This document shows, piece after piece, positions 8,083 through 17,577 of a stretch of DNA of 64,000 nt. The notes beneath the pieces are model-generated. The model saw only the letters and a list, made by a program, of their open reading frames with translations. It did no database searches and was not told the origin of the DNA. Position 1 is the stretch's first letter, and every line of letters starts with the position of its first letter. The position numbers and the translations under genes were made by a program. Source of the stretch: Pedobacter cryoconitis (GTDB taxonomy: Bacteria; Bacteroidota; Bacteroidia; Sphingobacteriales; Sphingobacteriaceae); assembly GCA_019352875.1 (NCBI GenBank), contig JAAAFW010000015.1, forward strand, positions 62,001-126,000. Direction: 5' to 3'.

Positions 8083-9597
8083 ATGAAGAATTATTTAAAA
8101 ACTATTATAGCAGGCGTCTTTATGGTAAGTCTTGCGGCAGCAGGCTGTAAAAAGAGCTTTCTCGATCAGACGCCGGAGGCATCCCTGGCTGGTAACAATT
8201 TCTATCAGACAGAAACAGATTTCAAACAAGCTGTGAATGGCGCATATTCATCCCTGCGGGAGATGGGATCGGTTAATTACTGGTTGTTTGGAGAGATGCG
8301 GTCCGACAACACTTACTATCAGTATAACCCGTCCGACAGAGGTTATGAACAACGTGAATTTATTGATCAGTTTCTCGTGGGTGCAACGGCAGAACCACTC
8401 AGTTCGTATTGGCAGCAGAATTATACGGCCATTGCCCGAAGTAATGAGATTATTTTCAGGATTGCAGATAAACCCATTGCAGAAGAATTAAAGAAGCAGT
8501 ATACCGGCGAAGCGCTTTTCCTGCGTGCCTTTAATTATTTCAATCTGGTCAGGCAGTACGGAGGCGTTCCCTTGAGACTCGACCCGACCAGTTCACCAGA
8601 CGAAGCTAAATCAAAAGGTAGGGCATCCGTGGAAGAGGTGTATGCACAAATTATCACCGATCTGAGTGCTGCCGCAGAACTGCTTCCGGCTAAGTATCCG
8701 GCGGCAGAGGCGGGCAGAGCAACCGCAGGTGCTGCAAGGACGGTATTGGGTAAAGTCTATCTCACCCAAAAAAAATATACCGAAGCGCTCACAGAATTAC
8801 GTAAAGTACAAGGGCTTGGTTATAGCCTGATCGCAAAATACGCCGATATATTCAGTCCTTCTAATAAGAACAACAGCGAATCTATATTTGAAATTCAATA
8901 TCTTGGAGCTCAGCCTGCTCTGGCAAGTAACTTTATGTATCAATTCGCACCCTGGAATTCACTGAGCATAGTTACCGGAGATGCAGGTACCACACTGGGC
9001 GGTGGAAATGGCTGGAACGTCCCAACGCAGGATATGATAGATGCTTACGAACCCGGCGACCTTAGAAAAGACATTTCTCTGGCGACAGGTTTCACTGACC
9101 TTAGCGGTAAATTTCAGCCAAATCCATATGTCAAAAAATACAATCATGGTTTTGTTGACCGGGGTAGAACAGATGATAATTTTCCGCTGCTGCGTTATGC
9201 AGATGTGTTGCTAATGATTGCGGAATGTCTCAACGAACAAGGGTTCGCTGCCAGTGGAGAAGCTTTTTCTTTGCTGAATCAGATCCGGGAACGGGCACAG
9301 CTGAAACCAAAAACTGCTGGTAACACAGATCCGGCACTGCGTGTTGATACACAGGAAGATTTTCGTCAGGCGCTGTTTCAGGAAAGGAGAGTAGAACTCG
9401 CGTTTGAGAATCATCGCTGGTATGATCTGGTTCGTTCCGGTAAAGCTGTGGATGTAATGAATGCGCATGGCAAAAAAGAAATGATAGGTAAGATCACCGT
9501 ACCTGCGGGCTCTTACCAGGTTAACGCTGCTAAGCTTTTACTGCCTATTCCACAAAGAGAAATTAACCTGGACAATTTGACCCAGAATCCCCAATAA
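8083..9597 (+). CDS. SusD/RagB family surface glycan-binding lipoprotein
   Basis: A 504-residue lipoprotein; the signal ends LAAAGC with the lipidated Cys at residue 22, followed by KKSFLDQTPEAS, the usual SusD opening. The N-terminal region holds the SusD TPR-like helices (Ala-rich TGEALFLRAFNYFNLVRQYG). The C-terminal half has the family signatures PLLRYADVLLMIAE and RRVELAFENHRWYDLVR. SusD proteins bind glycans at the cell surface and act as the lid of SusC. The gene follows susC by 10 bases and precedes the second GH78 gene by 16, so the three are very probably cotranscribed. The ligand is inferred to be rhamnose-containing. Confidence 0.95.
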   Translation: MKNYLKTIIAGVFMVSLAAAGCKKSFLDQTPEASLAGNNFYQTETDFKQAVNGAYSSLREMGSVNYWLFGEMRSDNTYYQYNPSDRGYEQREFIDQFLVGATAEPLSSYWQQNYTAIARSNEIIFRIADKPIAEELKKQYTGEALFLRAFNYFNLVRQYGGVPLRLDPTSSPDEAKSKGRASVEEVYAQIITDLSAAAELLPAKYPAAEAGRATAGAARTVLGKVYLTQKKYTEALTELRKVQGLGYSLIAKYADIFSPSNKNNSESIFEIQYLGAQPALASNFMYQFAPWNSLSIVTGDAGTTLGGGNGWNVPTQDMIDAYEPGDLRKDISLATGFTDLSGKFQPNPYVKKYNHGFVDRGRTDDNFPLLRYADVLLMIAECLNEQGFAASGEAFSLLNQIRERAQLKPKTAGNTDPALRVDTQEDFRQALFQERRVELAFENHRWYDLVRSGKAVDVMNAHGKKEMIGKITVPAGSYQVNAAKLLLPIPQREINLDNLTQNPQ

Positions 9598-9613
9598 ATA
9601 AAAAGAAGATGTT

Positions 9614-12382
9614 ATGATGAAAAAAGAGCAGGTTAACCGGTTCTCCATTAGCAGAACCGGTTCTGCCTTGATCCTGTTGAGTTCACTACTGAGCTCCGGG
9701 GTAATGGCACAGCAAATTCAAATAGAGGAGCTGAGAACAGAATACCAGAGCAATCCGATGGGCATAGATGAAGCCTCGCCGAGATTAAGCTGGAAAATTA
9801 AATCAGGACAACGTAACACGCTCCAAAAGAGCTACCAGATCCGGGTGGGGAAAGACTCAGCTGCGTTAACCGCAGGAAATCAGTTATTATGGGATAGTGG
9901 TGAACAGCAGAAAGAGATGTCTGTACTACTACCTTATTCCGGCCCGGCGCTGGAATCTTCAACAAGATATTACTGGCAGGTTAAAGTAAAAGATAACCAT
10001 GGCAATGAGTCTCCCTGGAGTGTAGTCGGAAACTGGCATACTGGCTTACTCAAACCATCCGACTGGACAGCACAATGGATAGGTACAACAGTAGCAGATA
10101 CACGGGGGGGGCCATCGCCAATCTCCAGAAAGACTTTTACCGTCGACAATAATATCAGGACCGCCACACTTTACATTACAGCGCATGGAATTTACGAAGC
10201 GAGAATCAATGGGAAAAGAGTTGGTAAAGACTATATGGCGCCGGGCTGGACGAGCTATCACCAACGTTTACTTTATCAGACCTATGACGTGAGCAATCTG
10301 GTAAAAAAAGGACAGAATGCTATTGGTTTTATGTTGGGTGACGGCTGGTACCGTGGTAACCTTGGGTTTAACGGGCAACGTAGTTTTTACGGTAAAAGAT
10401 TAAGCGGACTGGCACAGTTGCAAATCACCTATCAGGATGGCAGTACTAAAACCATAAATAGCGATGGAACCTGGAAATTCAGTAAAGGGCCGGTATTATA
10501 TTCCGATCTGTATAATGGCGAAAATTACGATGCAAGGCGGGAGAAAAGCGGTTGGTCTTTACCCGGATATGCTGATGCAGACTGGAAACCCGTTAGCATA
10601 TTGCCGGCCGGGCCGGAGAAACTGATGAGCAGCATCGCGCCTCTCGCCAGAAAACAAGAAGAGTTTAAAGTATTGAAGGTTATTCGGACGCCGAAAGGAG
10701 AGACGGTGCTCGATTTCGGTCAGAATCTTGTCGGTTGGGTCCAGTTCAGGCTGGCTGGTAAAGCTGGTTCTGTTGTTAAACTGGAGCACGGGGAGGTGCT
10801 TGATAAAGAAGGCAACTTCTACGACGCCAATCTGCGAACTGCAAAACAGCATGTCAGTTATACCTTTAAAGGGATAGGTACAGAGACTTATGAGCCTAAT
10901 TTTACTTATCAAGGCTTTCGTTATGTAAAAGTAACCGGGCTAAATGGAGCGGCAGATCCCGCTGCTTTTAAAGCTATCGCTCTTTATGCTGATATGAAAC
11001 CTACGGGTACTTTCAGTTCGTCTAATCCTTTACTCAACCAACTTCAGCATAATATTCAATGGGGACAGAAAGGCAATTTCCTGGACGTGCCGACCGACTG
11101 TCCGCAAAGAGATGAACGTCTGGGCTGGACTGGAGATGCACAGGTCTTTTTCCGTACTTCTGCTTTTAATATGGATGTCGCAGGGTTTTTCACCAAATGG
11201 ATGAAAGATGTAGCCGGCGACCAGTTGCCAGACGGCAGTATTCCATTTGTAGTGCCCAATGTATTGGGGGCAGAGGCGACAGGATCTGCCGGATGGGGAG
11301 ATGTTGCCACTGTGGTTCCCTGGAATATGTACCTGTCTTACGGAGATAAAGATATCCTCGCCAAACAATATCCGAGTATGAAAGCATGGGTAGATTTTAT
11401 GCAGCAACGCAGTAAAAATGATCTCTGGAACGTCGGATTCCATTTTGGAGACTGGCTCTATTTTCATCTGCAGGATGATAGTGACGGCCGGTCTGCAGTC
11501 ACAGATAAATATCTGATTGCACAATCATTTTATGCCTATTCCACGCAACTGCTTATAAACGCCGCAGAAGTATTGGGGAATAAGGCAGATGAGGATAAAT
11601 ATAAAGAGCTGCTGGGGCGTATTAAAAAGGCTTATATCAAAGAATATGTAACGCCGAATGGAAGGTTGGTGTCTGGTACACAGACGGCCTACGTCCTTGC
11701 GCTGCAGTTTGATCTGTTGCCGGAAGATTTAAGAGCCCATGCAGTAGAACAACTTGTGGCTAACATTAAAAATTACGGAACCCATCTGACCACAGGATTT
11801 TTAGGGACGCCTTACCTGTGCGAAGTATTGACCAGGTTCGGGCGGAATGATGTTGCTTATGAACTGCTGTTGCAGGAAACTTATCCTTCATGGCTCTACC
11901 CGGTAAAAATGGGAGCGACAACAATCTGGGAACGCTGGGATGGCATAAAACCTGACGGTACTTTTCAGACTACTGGAATGAATTCCTTTAATCATTATGC
12001 CTACGGTGCTATCGGCGATTGGATGTACCGCACAATTGCGGGGCTGGATATGGATATTTCCGGCCCGGGTTATAAGAAGATCAGTGTCGCACCACAACCA
12101 GGAGGCAAACTTACCCATGCAGCAGCACAGCTTGATAGTCCTTATGGCCTGACGGGAAGTGACTGGAGTATTTCCGATGGGAAATTTAGAATTAAAGTAA
12201 CTGTGCCGCCCAATACTACTGCACAGATCACTTTGCCAGGTGCTGCGGCTGCTGAGGTTTTAGAAAGTGGAAAAGCGATAGCCAGGGTAGAAGAAATCAA
12301 CCAGGTCAAGAAATCAGGTAACGATTTAGTTCTGAAAGCCGGATCCGGCACCTATTCATTTGAATACACTTATAAATTGTAG
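9614..12382 (+). CDS. GH78 alpha-L-rhamnosidase (second copy)
   Basis: A 922-residue exported GH78 enzyme. The signal segment ends near GVMAQQ. The domain plan is that of the first copy, but the catalytic motif is the longer DCPQRDERLGWTGD form at 495-508, with acidic candidates D495, E501 and D508. TTIWERWDG gives probable general base E773. The sequence is clearly diverged from the first GH78 copy, so the two probably cleave different linkages or sites. Tandem ATG codons at 9614 and 9617 are possible starts. The gene belongs to the susC operon (16-base gap) and is followed by a 62-base gap with a strong hairpin before the GH106 gene. Confidence 0.94.
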   Translation: MMKKEQVNRFSISRTGSALILLSSLLSSGVMAQQIQIEELRTEYQSNPMGIDEASPRLSWKIKSGQRNTLQKSYQIRVGKDSAALTAGNQLLWDSGEQQKEMSVLLPYSGPALESSTRYYWQVKVKDNHGNESPWSVVGNWHTGLLKPSDWTAQWIGTTVADTRGGPSPISRKTFTVDNNIRTATLYITAHGIYEARINGKRVGKDYMAPGWTSYHQRLLYQTYDVSNLVKKGQNAIGFMLGDGWYRGNLGFNGQRSFYGKRLSGLAQLQITYQDGSTKTINSDGTWKFSKGPVLYSDLYNGENYDARREKSGWSLPGYADADWKPVSILPAGPEKLMSSIAPLARKQEEFKVLKVIRTPKGETVLDFGQNLVGWVQFRLAGKAGSVVKLEHGEVLDKEGNFYDANLRTAKQHVSYTFKGIGTETYEPNFTYQGFRYVKVTGLNGAADPAAFKAIALYADMKPTGTFSSSNPLLNQLQHNIQWGQKGNFLDVPTDCPQRDERLGWTGDAQVFFRTSAFNMDVAGFFTKWMKDVAGDQLPDGSIPFVVPNVLGAEATGSAGWGDVATVVPWNMYLSYGDKDILAKQYPSMKAWVDFMQQRSKNDLWNVGFHFGDWLYFHLQDDSDGRSAVTDKYLIAQSFYAYSTQLLINAAEVLGNKADEDKYKELLGRIKKAYIKEYVTPNGRLVSGTQTAYVLALQFDLLPEDLRAHAVEQLVANIKNYGTHLTTGFLGTPYLCEVLTRFGRNDVAYELLLQETYPSWLYPVKMGATTIWERWDGIKPDGTFQTTGMNSFNHYAYGAIGDWMYRTIAGLDMDISGPGYKKISVAPQPGGKLTHAAAQLDSPYGLTGSDWSISDGKFRIKVTVPPNTTAQITLPGAAAAEVLESGKAIARVEEINQVKKSGNDLVLKAGSGTYSFEYTYKL

Positions 12383-12394
12383 ATATTATAACCC

Positions 12395-12426
12395 TTAAAC
12401 AGTGGAATGCAGATTCCGCTGTTTAA
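12395..12426. other. Intra-operon stem-loop between GH78 and GH106 genes
   Basis: A 14-bp stem with one G-U pair, TTAAACAGTGGAAT at 12395-12408 and ATTCCGCTGTTTAA at 12413-12426, closes a GCAG tetraloop. No T-run follows on the plus strand. It could stabilise the 3' end of the upstream message or act as a leaky terminator that sets expression ratios. Confidence 0.6.
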
Positions 12427-12444
12427 ACAAACCAGATATTACCA

Positions 12445-15400
12445 ATGAATCAAGGTCAAAGAATCAACCTTATCCTGCTATTAAGCTTAATTGGCTTTAA
12501 CGGTTTGGCACAACAAAGATCCGGTCCATTTAGCAAGACAGCTGCCGTGAGGAACAATTCCAGTCTGCAAGAAGGATTCCGCATTCCGCCAGACAGTATT
12601 CAGACTTCTGTCTACTGGTACTGGATGTCCGATAATATTTCGGCATCCGGAGTAGTTAAAGATCTGCATGCAATGAAGAAAGCAGGCATCAACCGTGCGT
12701 TTATCGGTAATATAGGTTATCCATCTACACCATATGGAAGTGTCAAGTTGTTTTCTGAGCAGTGGTGGGCGATCCTGGATACGGCCTTAAATACAGCTAC
12801 GAAACTGAATATTGAGATCGGCATCTTTAATAGCCCAGGCTGGAGCCAGTCCGGAGGACCCTGGATTAAGGCAAATCAATCTATGCGCTACCTGGCTACC
12901 ACAGAAAAAAAGGTGAAAGGCGGGACGAAGGTCAGTATCAGACTGGATAAACCGAAAGACGAATTTCAGGATGTCAAAGTTCTTGCATTTCCCGCGCCTG
13001 AAGGATATGGTGAGCATCTTTCCGCTTTAAAACCGGTCATCAAAACAAATGTTCCTGTTTCTGATGCTGCCGCATTGGCTGATGGCGATTACACGCAGAC
13101 AGTTAAATTACCGGCAGGGAAATCTGTACAGGTAGATCTGAAGATACCTGGTAAATTCAAGGCGAGAAGTTTGGTTATTTATCCGGCTCACCAGTCTTTA
13201 AAAGCTAAAGCTGAACTTCAGGTATTTGATGGAACTATTTATACTACAGTTAAAAAGTTTGATATTGATCGTAGTAATCCTGCGTTGAATGTGGGGTTTG
13301 ATCCCTTTGCGCCTGTTGCGGTCAGCTTCCCGGAAATAGCTTCGGGAGACTTCAGATTAATCATCAGTTCGGCTTCAGAAGGATTCGGACTGAATGAAAT
13401 TGAAATTTCTACGGCTCCTGTTGTTGAAGATTTTTCCGGCAAGACATTGGCCAAAATGTTTCAGTCACCATTACCTTACTGGAACGAGTACCAGTGGAAA
13501 GCTCAGGCCACAGTGGATTCACCTGCATTGCTTATTGATCCGGAAAAGGTTATCGACGTTAGCGCCGGATTATCCCCGGATGACAGCTTCAGCTGGAAAT
13601 TTCCTGCCGGCGACTGGATTGTGATGCGCACCGGCATGACGCCTACCCAGGTGACTAACAGCCCTGCATCAGTGGAGGGAACCGGACTTGAAGTAGATAA
13701 GATGAGTAAAGAACATATTGCCAGTCACTTCGATAGTTTTCTGGGGGAAATTCTCCGCAGAATTCCGGCGGAACACCGCAAAACCTGGCGGGTAGCTGTG
13801 GAAGATAGTTATGAAACAGGCGGCCAGAACTGGACCGATCAGATGCAGGAGAAGTTTGTGGCGGCATATGGTTATGATCCGACGTCTTACCTGCCGGTTA
13901 TCTCTGGTAAAGTTGTGGGTAGTCAAGACCGTTCGGACCGTTTTTTATGGGATTTAAGAAGATTAATTGCAGACCGGGTAGCTTATGATTACGTAGGCGG
14001 ACTGAAAGCAATCAGCAATAAGCACGGGCTAACCACCTGGCTGGAAAATTATGGGCACTGGGGTTTTCCGGGAGAATTTCTTCAGTATGGCGGACAGTCT
14101 GATGAGATTGGCGGTGAATTCTGGTCTGAAGGTGAACTGGGAGATATCGAGAACCGGGCTGCATCGTCAGCTGCGCATATTTATGGGAAAAATAAAGTGT
14201 CTGCTGAGTCCTTTACTGCCGGAGGAAAATCTTATGCCCGTTATCCGGCCCTGATGAAACAGCGTGGTGACCGTTTTTTTACGGAGGGCATTAACAATAC
14301 TTTACTGCACTTATTTATTCAGCAGCCAGACGAGCGGGTTCCGGGAATCAATGCCGAATTCGGGAATGAATTTAACCGGCATAATACCTGGTTCAGTTAT
14401 ATGGACCTTTTTACGGCTTACCTTAAACGCTGTAACTACATGCTGCAGCAAGGTAAATATGTGGCAGATGTAGCCTATTTTATTGGTGAGGATGCGCCTA
14501 AAATGACTGGTGTAACAGACCCGGCTTTACCTAAAGGATATGCTTTCGATTATATCAATGCAGAAGTTTTAATGACCCGAACGGTGGTTAAAGACGGCCG
14601 GCTTCTATTACCGGATGGTATGAATTATGGTTTGCTGGTTCTGCCAAAGCTGGAAACCATGCGTCCTGAACTACTGGAAAAGATTAGGATTCTGGTTGAG
14701 CAGGGGGCAAATATTTTGGGGCCTGCACCTTTAAGGTCACCAAGTCTGCAGGGATATCCCCGCGCAGATCAGGAAGTGAAAAAAATTGCAGCATCCATAT
14801 GGGGAGAAGTAGCTGTTAAGGAAAAATCAATCAGGAAGTATGGAAAGGGGCAGGTCATGCAAAACATGGACATGCAGGAAGCTTTAGATCAGTTACAGAT
14901 CAGACCGGATTTTAAGTTGTTACAATCACAACCAGTACTTTATATCCATCGCCGGCTTGCAGATAAAGACATCTATTTTATCAGCAATCAAACCAGCGAT
15001 GAACTTCAGATCGATCCGGCCTTTCGGGTTGAAGGGAAGGAACCTTCGTTATGGGATCCGGTGCAGGGTATTACACGCGCGCTGCCGGAATATGTTGCGG
15101 CAAACGGCCAGATAACCGTTCCGCTCAAACTGGCGCCCTTAGAGAGCTTCTTTTTAGTTTTTGAGAAAAAGAAAAGTCAGTCAGATAATTTATCGCAGAA
15201 ACGAACTGCTAAAAATTTTCCGGAATTAAAGTTAGTACAGGAACTGACCGGAAGCTGGGAACTTTATTTTGAAGATCAGCAGCGCGGACCGAAAAAGCCA
15301 GTCGTGTTTAACCAGCTCGAAGACTGGACAAAAAGACCTGAAGATGATATCAGGTACTATAGTGGAACGGTCGGGTACCAGAAAATGTTTAATTATAAAC

Positions 15401-15726
15401 CAGGTGGGGAATCAGGGCAAATAATTCTTGAAACTGGTGAAATACGGGGAATGGCCAGGGTCAAAGTCAATGGAAAAGAAATTGGAGGCCTTTGGACTGC
15501 ACCCTGGAGTATCGATATAAGCTCTGCATTAAAATCCGGAGAAAATAAACTGGAGATTTTAGTGGTCAATACCTGGGTAAACCGGCTTATCGGAGACAGT
15601 AGGCTACAGCCGGAGCACAGGACTACCTGGACCAGTGTCAATCCATTTAAACCAGAAAATCAGCTGGAATTATCGGGCTTAACCGGCCCGGTAAAATTGT
15701 ACAGTATGCCTGTTGCAGGGAAATAA
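12445..15726 (+). CDS. GH106 alpha-L-rhamnosidase
   Basis: A 1093-residue exported protein with a signal segment ending GLAQ. The opening PPDSIQTSVYWYWMSDNIS and the following KAGINRAFIGNIGYP are typical of glycoside hydrolase family 106, the second alpha-L-rhamnosidase family. From memory, BT0986 of Bacteroides thetaiotaomicron uses two glutamates near positions 461 and 561. Here E457 (in EDSYETGGQNWT) and E558 (in GGEFWSEG) occupy matching places. The catalytic barrel is followed by a beta-sandwich region ending with RVKVNGKEIGGLWTAPW and WVNRLIGDSR. GH106 enzymes act on rhamnose in complex pectins and similar glycans. The gene lies inside the SusCD operon, downstream of GH78. Confidence 0.92.
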   Translation: MNQGQRINLILLLSLIGFNGLAQQRSGPFSKTAAVRNNSSLQEGFRIPPDSIQTSVYWYWMSDNISASGVVKDLHAMKKAGINRAFIGNIGYPSTPYGSVKLFSEQWWAILDTALNTATKLNIEIGIFNSPGWSQSGGPWIKANQSMRYLATTEKKVKGGTKVSIRLDKPKDEFQDVKVLAFPAPEGYGEHLSALKPVIKTNVPVSDAAALADGDYTQTVKLPAGKSVQVDLKIPGKFKARSLVIYPAHQSLKAKAELQVFDGTIYTTVKKFDIDRSNPALNVGFDPFAPVAVSFPEIASGDFRLIISSASEGFGLNEIEISTAPVVEDFSGKTLAKMFQSPLPYWNEYQWKAQATVDSPALLIDPEKVIDVSAGLSPDDSFSWKFPAGDWIVMRTGMTPTQVTNSPASVEGTGLEVDKMSKEHIASHFDSFLGEILRRIPAEHRKTWRVAVEDSYETGGQNWTDQMQEKFVAAYGYDPTSYLPVISGKVVGSQDRSDRFLWDLRRLIADRVAYDYVGGLKAISNKHGLTTWLENYGHWGFPGEFLQYGGQSDEIGGEFWSEGELGDIENRAASSAAHIYGKNKVSAESFTAGGKSYARYPALMKQRGDRFFTEGINNTLLHLFIQQPDERVPGINAEFGNEFNRHNTWFSYMDLFTAYLKRCNYMLQQGKYVADVAYFIGEDAPKMTGVTDPALPKGYAFDYINAEVLMTRTVVKDGRLLLPDGMNYGLLVLPKLETMRPELLEKIRILVEQGANILGPAPLRSPSLQGYPRADQEVKKIAASIWGEVAVKEKSIRKYGKGQVMQNMDMQEALDQLQIRPDFKLLQSQPVLYIHRRLADKDIYFISNQTSDELQIDPAFRVEGKEPSLWDPVQGITRALPEYVAANGQITVPLKLAPLESFFLVFEKKKSQSDNLSQKRTAKNFPELKLVQELTGSWELYFEDQQRGPKKPVVFNQLEDWTKRPEDDIRYYSGTVGYQKMFNYKPGGESGQIILETGEIRGMARVKVNGKEIGGLWTAPWSIDISSALKSGENKLEILVVNTWVNRLIGDSRLQPEHRTTWTSVNPFKPENQLELSGLTGPVKLYSMPVAGK

Positions 15727-15754
15727 ATTCAAAATAATACTAGAGAGAAAATAC

Positions 15755-17518
15755 ATGAAGATAGTTAATTTACATGCCTGCCTTTGCCTTCTGCTGCTTA
15801 CCCTGTCAAGCAGCATTTATGCACAGCTTCCGCCGGTTTTTAAAGGCAGAGATACCACAGGCATTTCCAGAGATCCCAGAACTCGGATCTATTTAAGTCC
15901 AACTCGTATTCTTTGGAAATCAGATAGTAGTGGCTCTTATGTTAAAGATGCACATCAACTGTTGAAACCCGGTAACGGACAAGCGGAACTGGTGAATAAG
16001 GATCTTGTTACTTTAAAAAATGACGGTGTCCATCAGCCTGGTATTCTGCTGGATTTTGGTAAAGAAATACATGGCGGTATACAGTTGGTCACCGGGTTAA
16101 TGGCAAATCAAAAGCCACTTAAAGTGCGAATTCGTTTTGGCGAATCTGCTACTGAAGCGATGTCAGATATTGATACTTTAAGTGGTGCAACCAATGATCA
16201 TGCGATTCGCGATATGATTGTAGAGTTACCCTGGCTTGGCGGGATGGAGTTTGGAAATACAGGATTCAGGTTCGTCAGGATAGACCTGGTAGATCCGGGA
16301 AGAGAACTGTTGCTGAAAGAAGCAAGAGCGATTTTCGTTTACCGCGATATCCCATACAAAGGTTCTTTTTACAGCAGCGACGAGCGATTAAATGAGATTT
16401 GGGCAACAGGTGCTTATACAGTTCATCTGAATATGCAGCAATACCTCTGGGATGGGGTTAAAAGAGACAGATTGGTTTGGGTAGGTGATATGCATCCTGA
16501 AGTAATGACTATTAATAGTGTTTTTGGTTATAACGAAGTTGTTCCACAAAGCCTGGATCTCATTAGAAATGTTAATCCGTTGCCATCCTGGATGAATGGG
16601 ATCAGTTCCTATTCTATGTGGTGGATCAGGATTCAGCGGGATTGGTTCAAGTATCAGGGACGCAGAGACTACCTGGAAGCACAACGCAGTTATCTGGTCG
16701 CTTTACTCGCACATCTCATAAGTAAGATTGACGGTAATCAGGAAGCGCTCGATGGAAATCGTTTTCTGGACTGGCCGTCCTCGGAAAATAAAGCAGCCAT
16801 ACATGCCGGTCTACAGGCGATGATGATTATGACTCTGCAGGATGGCGCTGAACTCTGCCGGGTACTGGGCGAAGAAAAAACGGCAGTACATTGTGATCAG
16901 GCCATTTCCAGGTTAAAAAAACATGTACCTGAGATTGGAGAAAGTAAACAGGCCGCTGCTTTAATGGCTATGGCAGATCTGATTCCCGCAAAAAAAGCTA
17001 ACGAATATCTGAAAATTGGCGGCACTAAAAACTTTTCGACTTTTTATGGCTATTACATGTTGCAGGCAAAAGCAAAAGCAGGTGATTATCAGGGTGCAAT
17101 TGATAATATCAAACAATACTGGGGCGGTATGCTCGATCTGGGAGCTACTACCTTCTGGGAAGATTTTGATCTGGACTGGACAAAAAATGCCGGCCGGATA
17201 GATGAGCTTGTACCTGCCGGAAAAATAGATGTACACGCCTGTTATGGGGCTTACTGTTATAAAAATTTGAGACATAGCCTGGCACACGGGTGGGCTTCCG
17301 GCCCGACAGCCTGGCTTACCGAACATGTTTTGGGTATCCAGGTTTTAGAACCGGGGAGTAGAGTAATTCAGGTAAGACCAAATCTTGGAGACCTGACCTT
17401 TGCAGAAGGGACGTTTCCGACTCCGCTGGGCCTTGTTACTGTAAAACATACACGTTCGGCCAATGGTAAAATTAAAACAGAGATTGACGCACCGGAAGGC
17501 ATCCGTATTGTCAGGTAA
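15755..17518 (+). CDS. Alpha-L-rhamnosidase-like six-hairpin glycosidase
   Basis: A 587-residue exported protein related to GH78 but much shorter and lacking most of the accessory beta domains. I chose the ATG at 15755, which gives a signal peptide ending SIYAQ; an earlier start at 15713 would overlap the upstream gene. The catalytic half has WDGVKRDRLVWVGDM with D245 in the GD position, and TTFWEDFDLDW with probable base E469. These correspond to the acidic cluster and TxWE motif of GH78. The N-terminal third is a beta sandwich (LDFGKEIHGGIQLV). The gene follows GH106 by 28 bases and closes the operon of glycosidases. The exact family and specificity are uncertain. Confidence 0.8.
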   Translation: MKIVNLHACLCLLLLTLSSSIYAQLPPVFKGRDTTGISRDPRTRIYLSPTRILWKSDSSGSYVKDAHQLLKPGNGQAELVNKDLVTLKNDGVHQPGILLDFGKEIHGGIQLVTGLMANQKPLKVRIRFGESATEAMSDIDTLSGATNDHAIRDMIVELPWLGGMEFGNTGFRFVRIDLVDPGRELLLKEARAIFVYRDIPYKGSFYSSDERLNEIWATGAYTVHLNMQQYLWDGVKRDRLVWVGDMHPEVMTINSVFGYNEVVPQSLDLIRNVNPLPSWMNGISSYSMWWIRIQRDWFKYQGRRDYLEAQRSYLVALLAHLISKIDGNQEALDGNRFLDWPSSENKAAIHAGLQAMMIMTLQDGAELCRVLGEEKTAVHCDQAISRLKKHVPEIGESKQAAALMAMADLIPAKKANEYLKIGGTKNFSTFYGYYMLQAKAKAGDYQGAIDNIKQYWGGMLDLGATTFWEDFDLDWTKNAGRIDELVPAGKIDVHACYGAYCYKNLRHSLAHGWASGPTAWLTEHVLGIQVLEPGSRVIQVRPNLGDLTFAEGTFPTPLGLVTVKHTRSANGKIKTEIDAPEGIRIVR

Positions 17519-17577
17519 AATGCAGAGGTTTTAACCTTCAAAAATATACACGCACACACATCTAAAACATACAATAA

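Noticed and set aside
9635-9665. Two AACCGGTTCT copies 20 bases apart, also found at 2020, as operator candidates
   Set aside because: The copies at 9635 and 9655 are inside the GH78 coding sequence, the core is a short self-complementary word that also occurs in unrelated genes, and it is missing before susC and rhaT.
11030-11524. A 164-codon antisense open frame within the second GH78 gene
   Set aside because: It is wholly covered by a strong coding gene with clear catalytic motifs; the antisense product shows no domain, and no promoter is seen.
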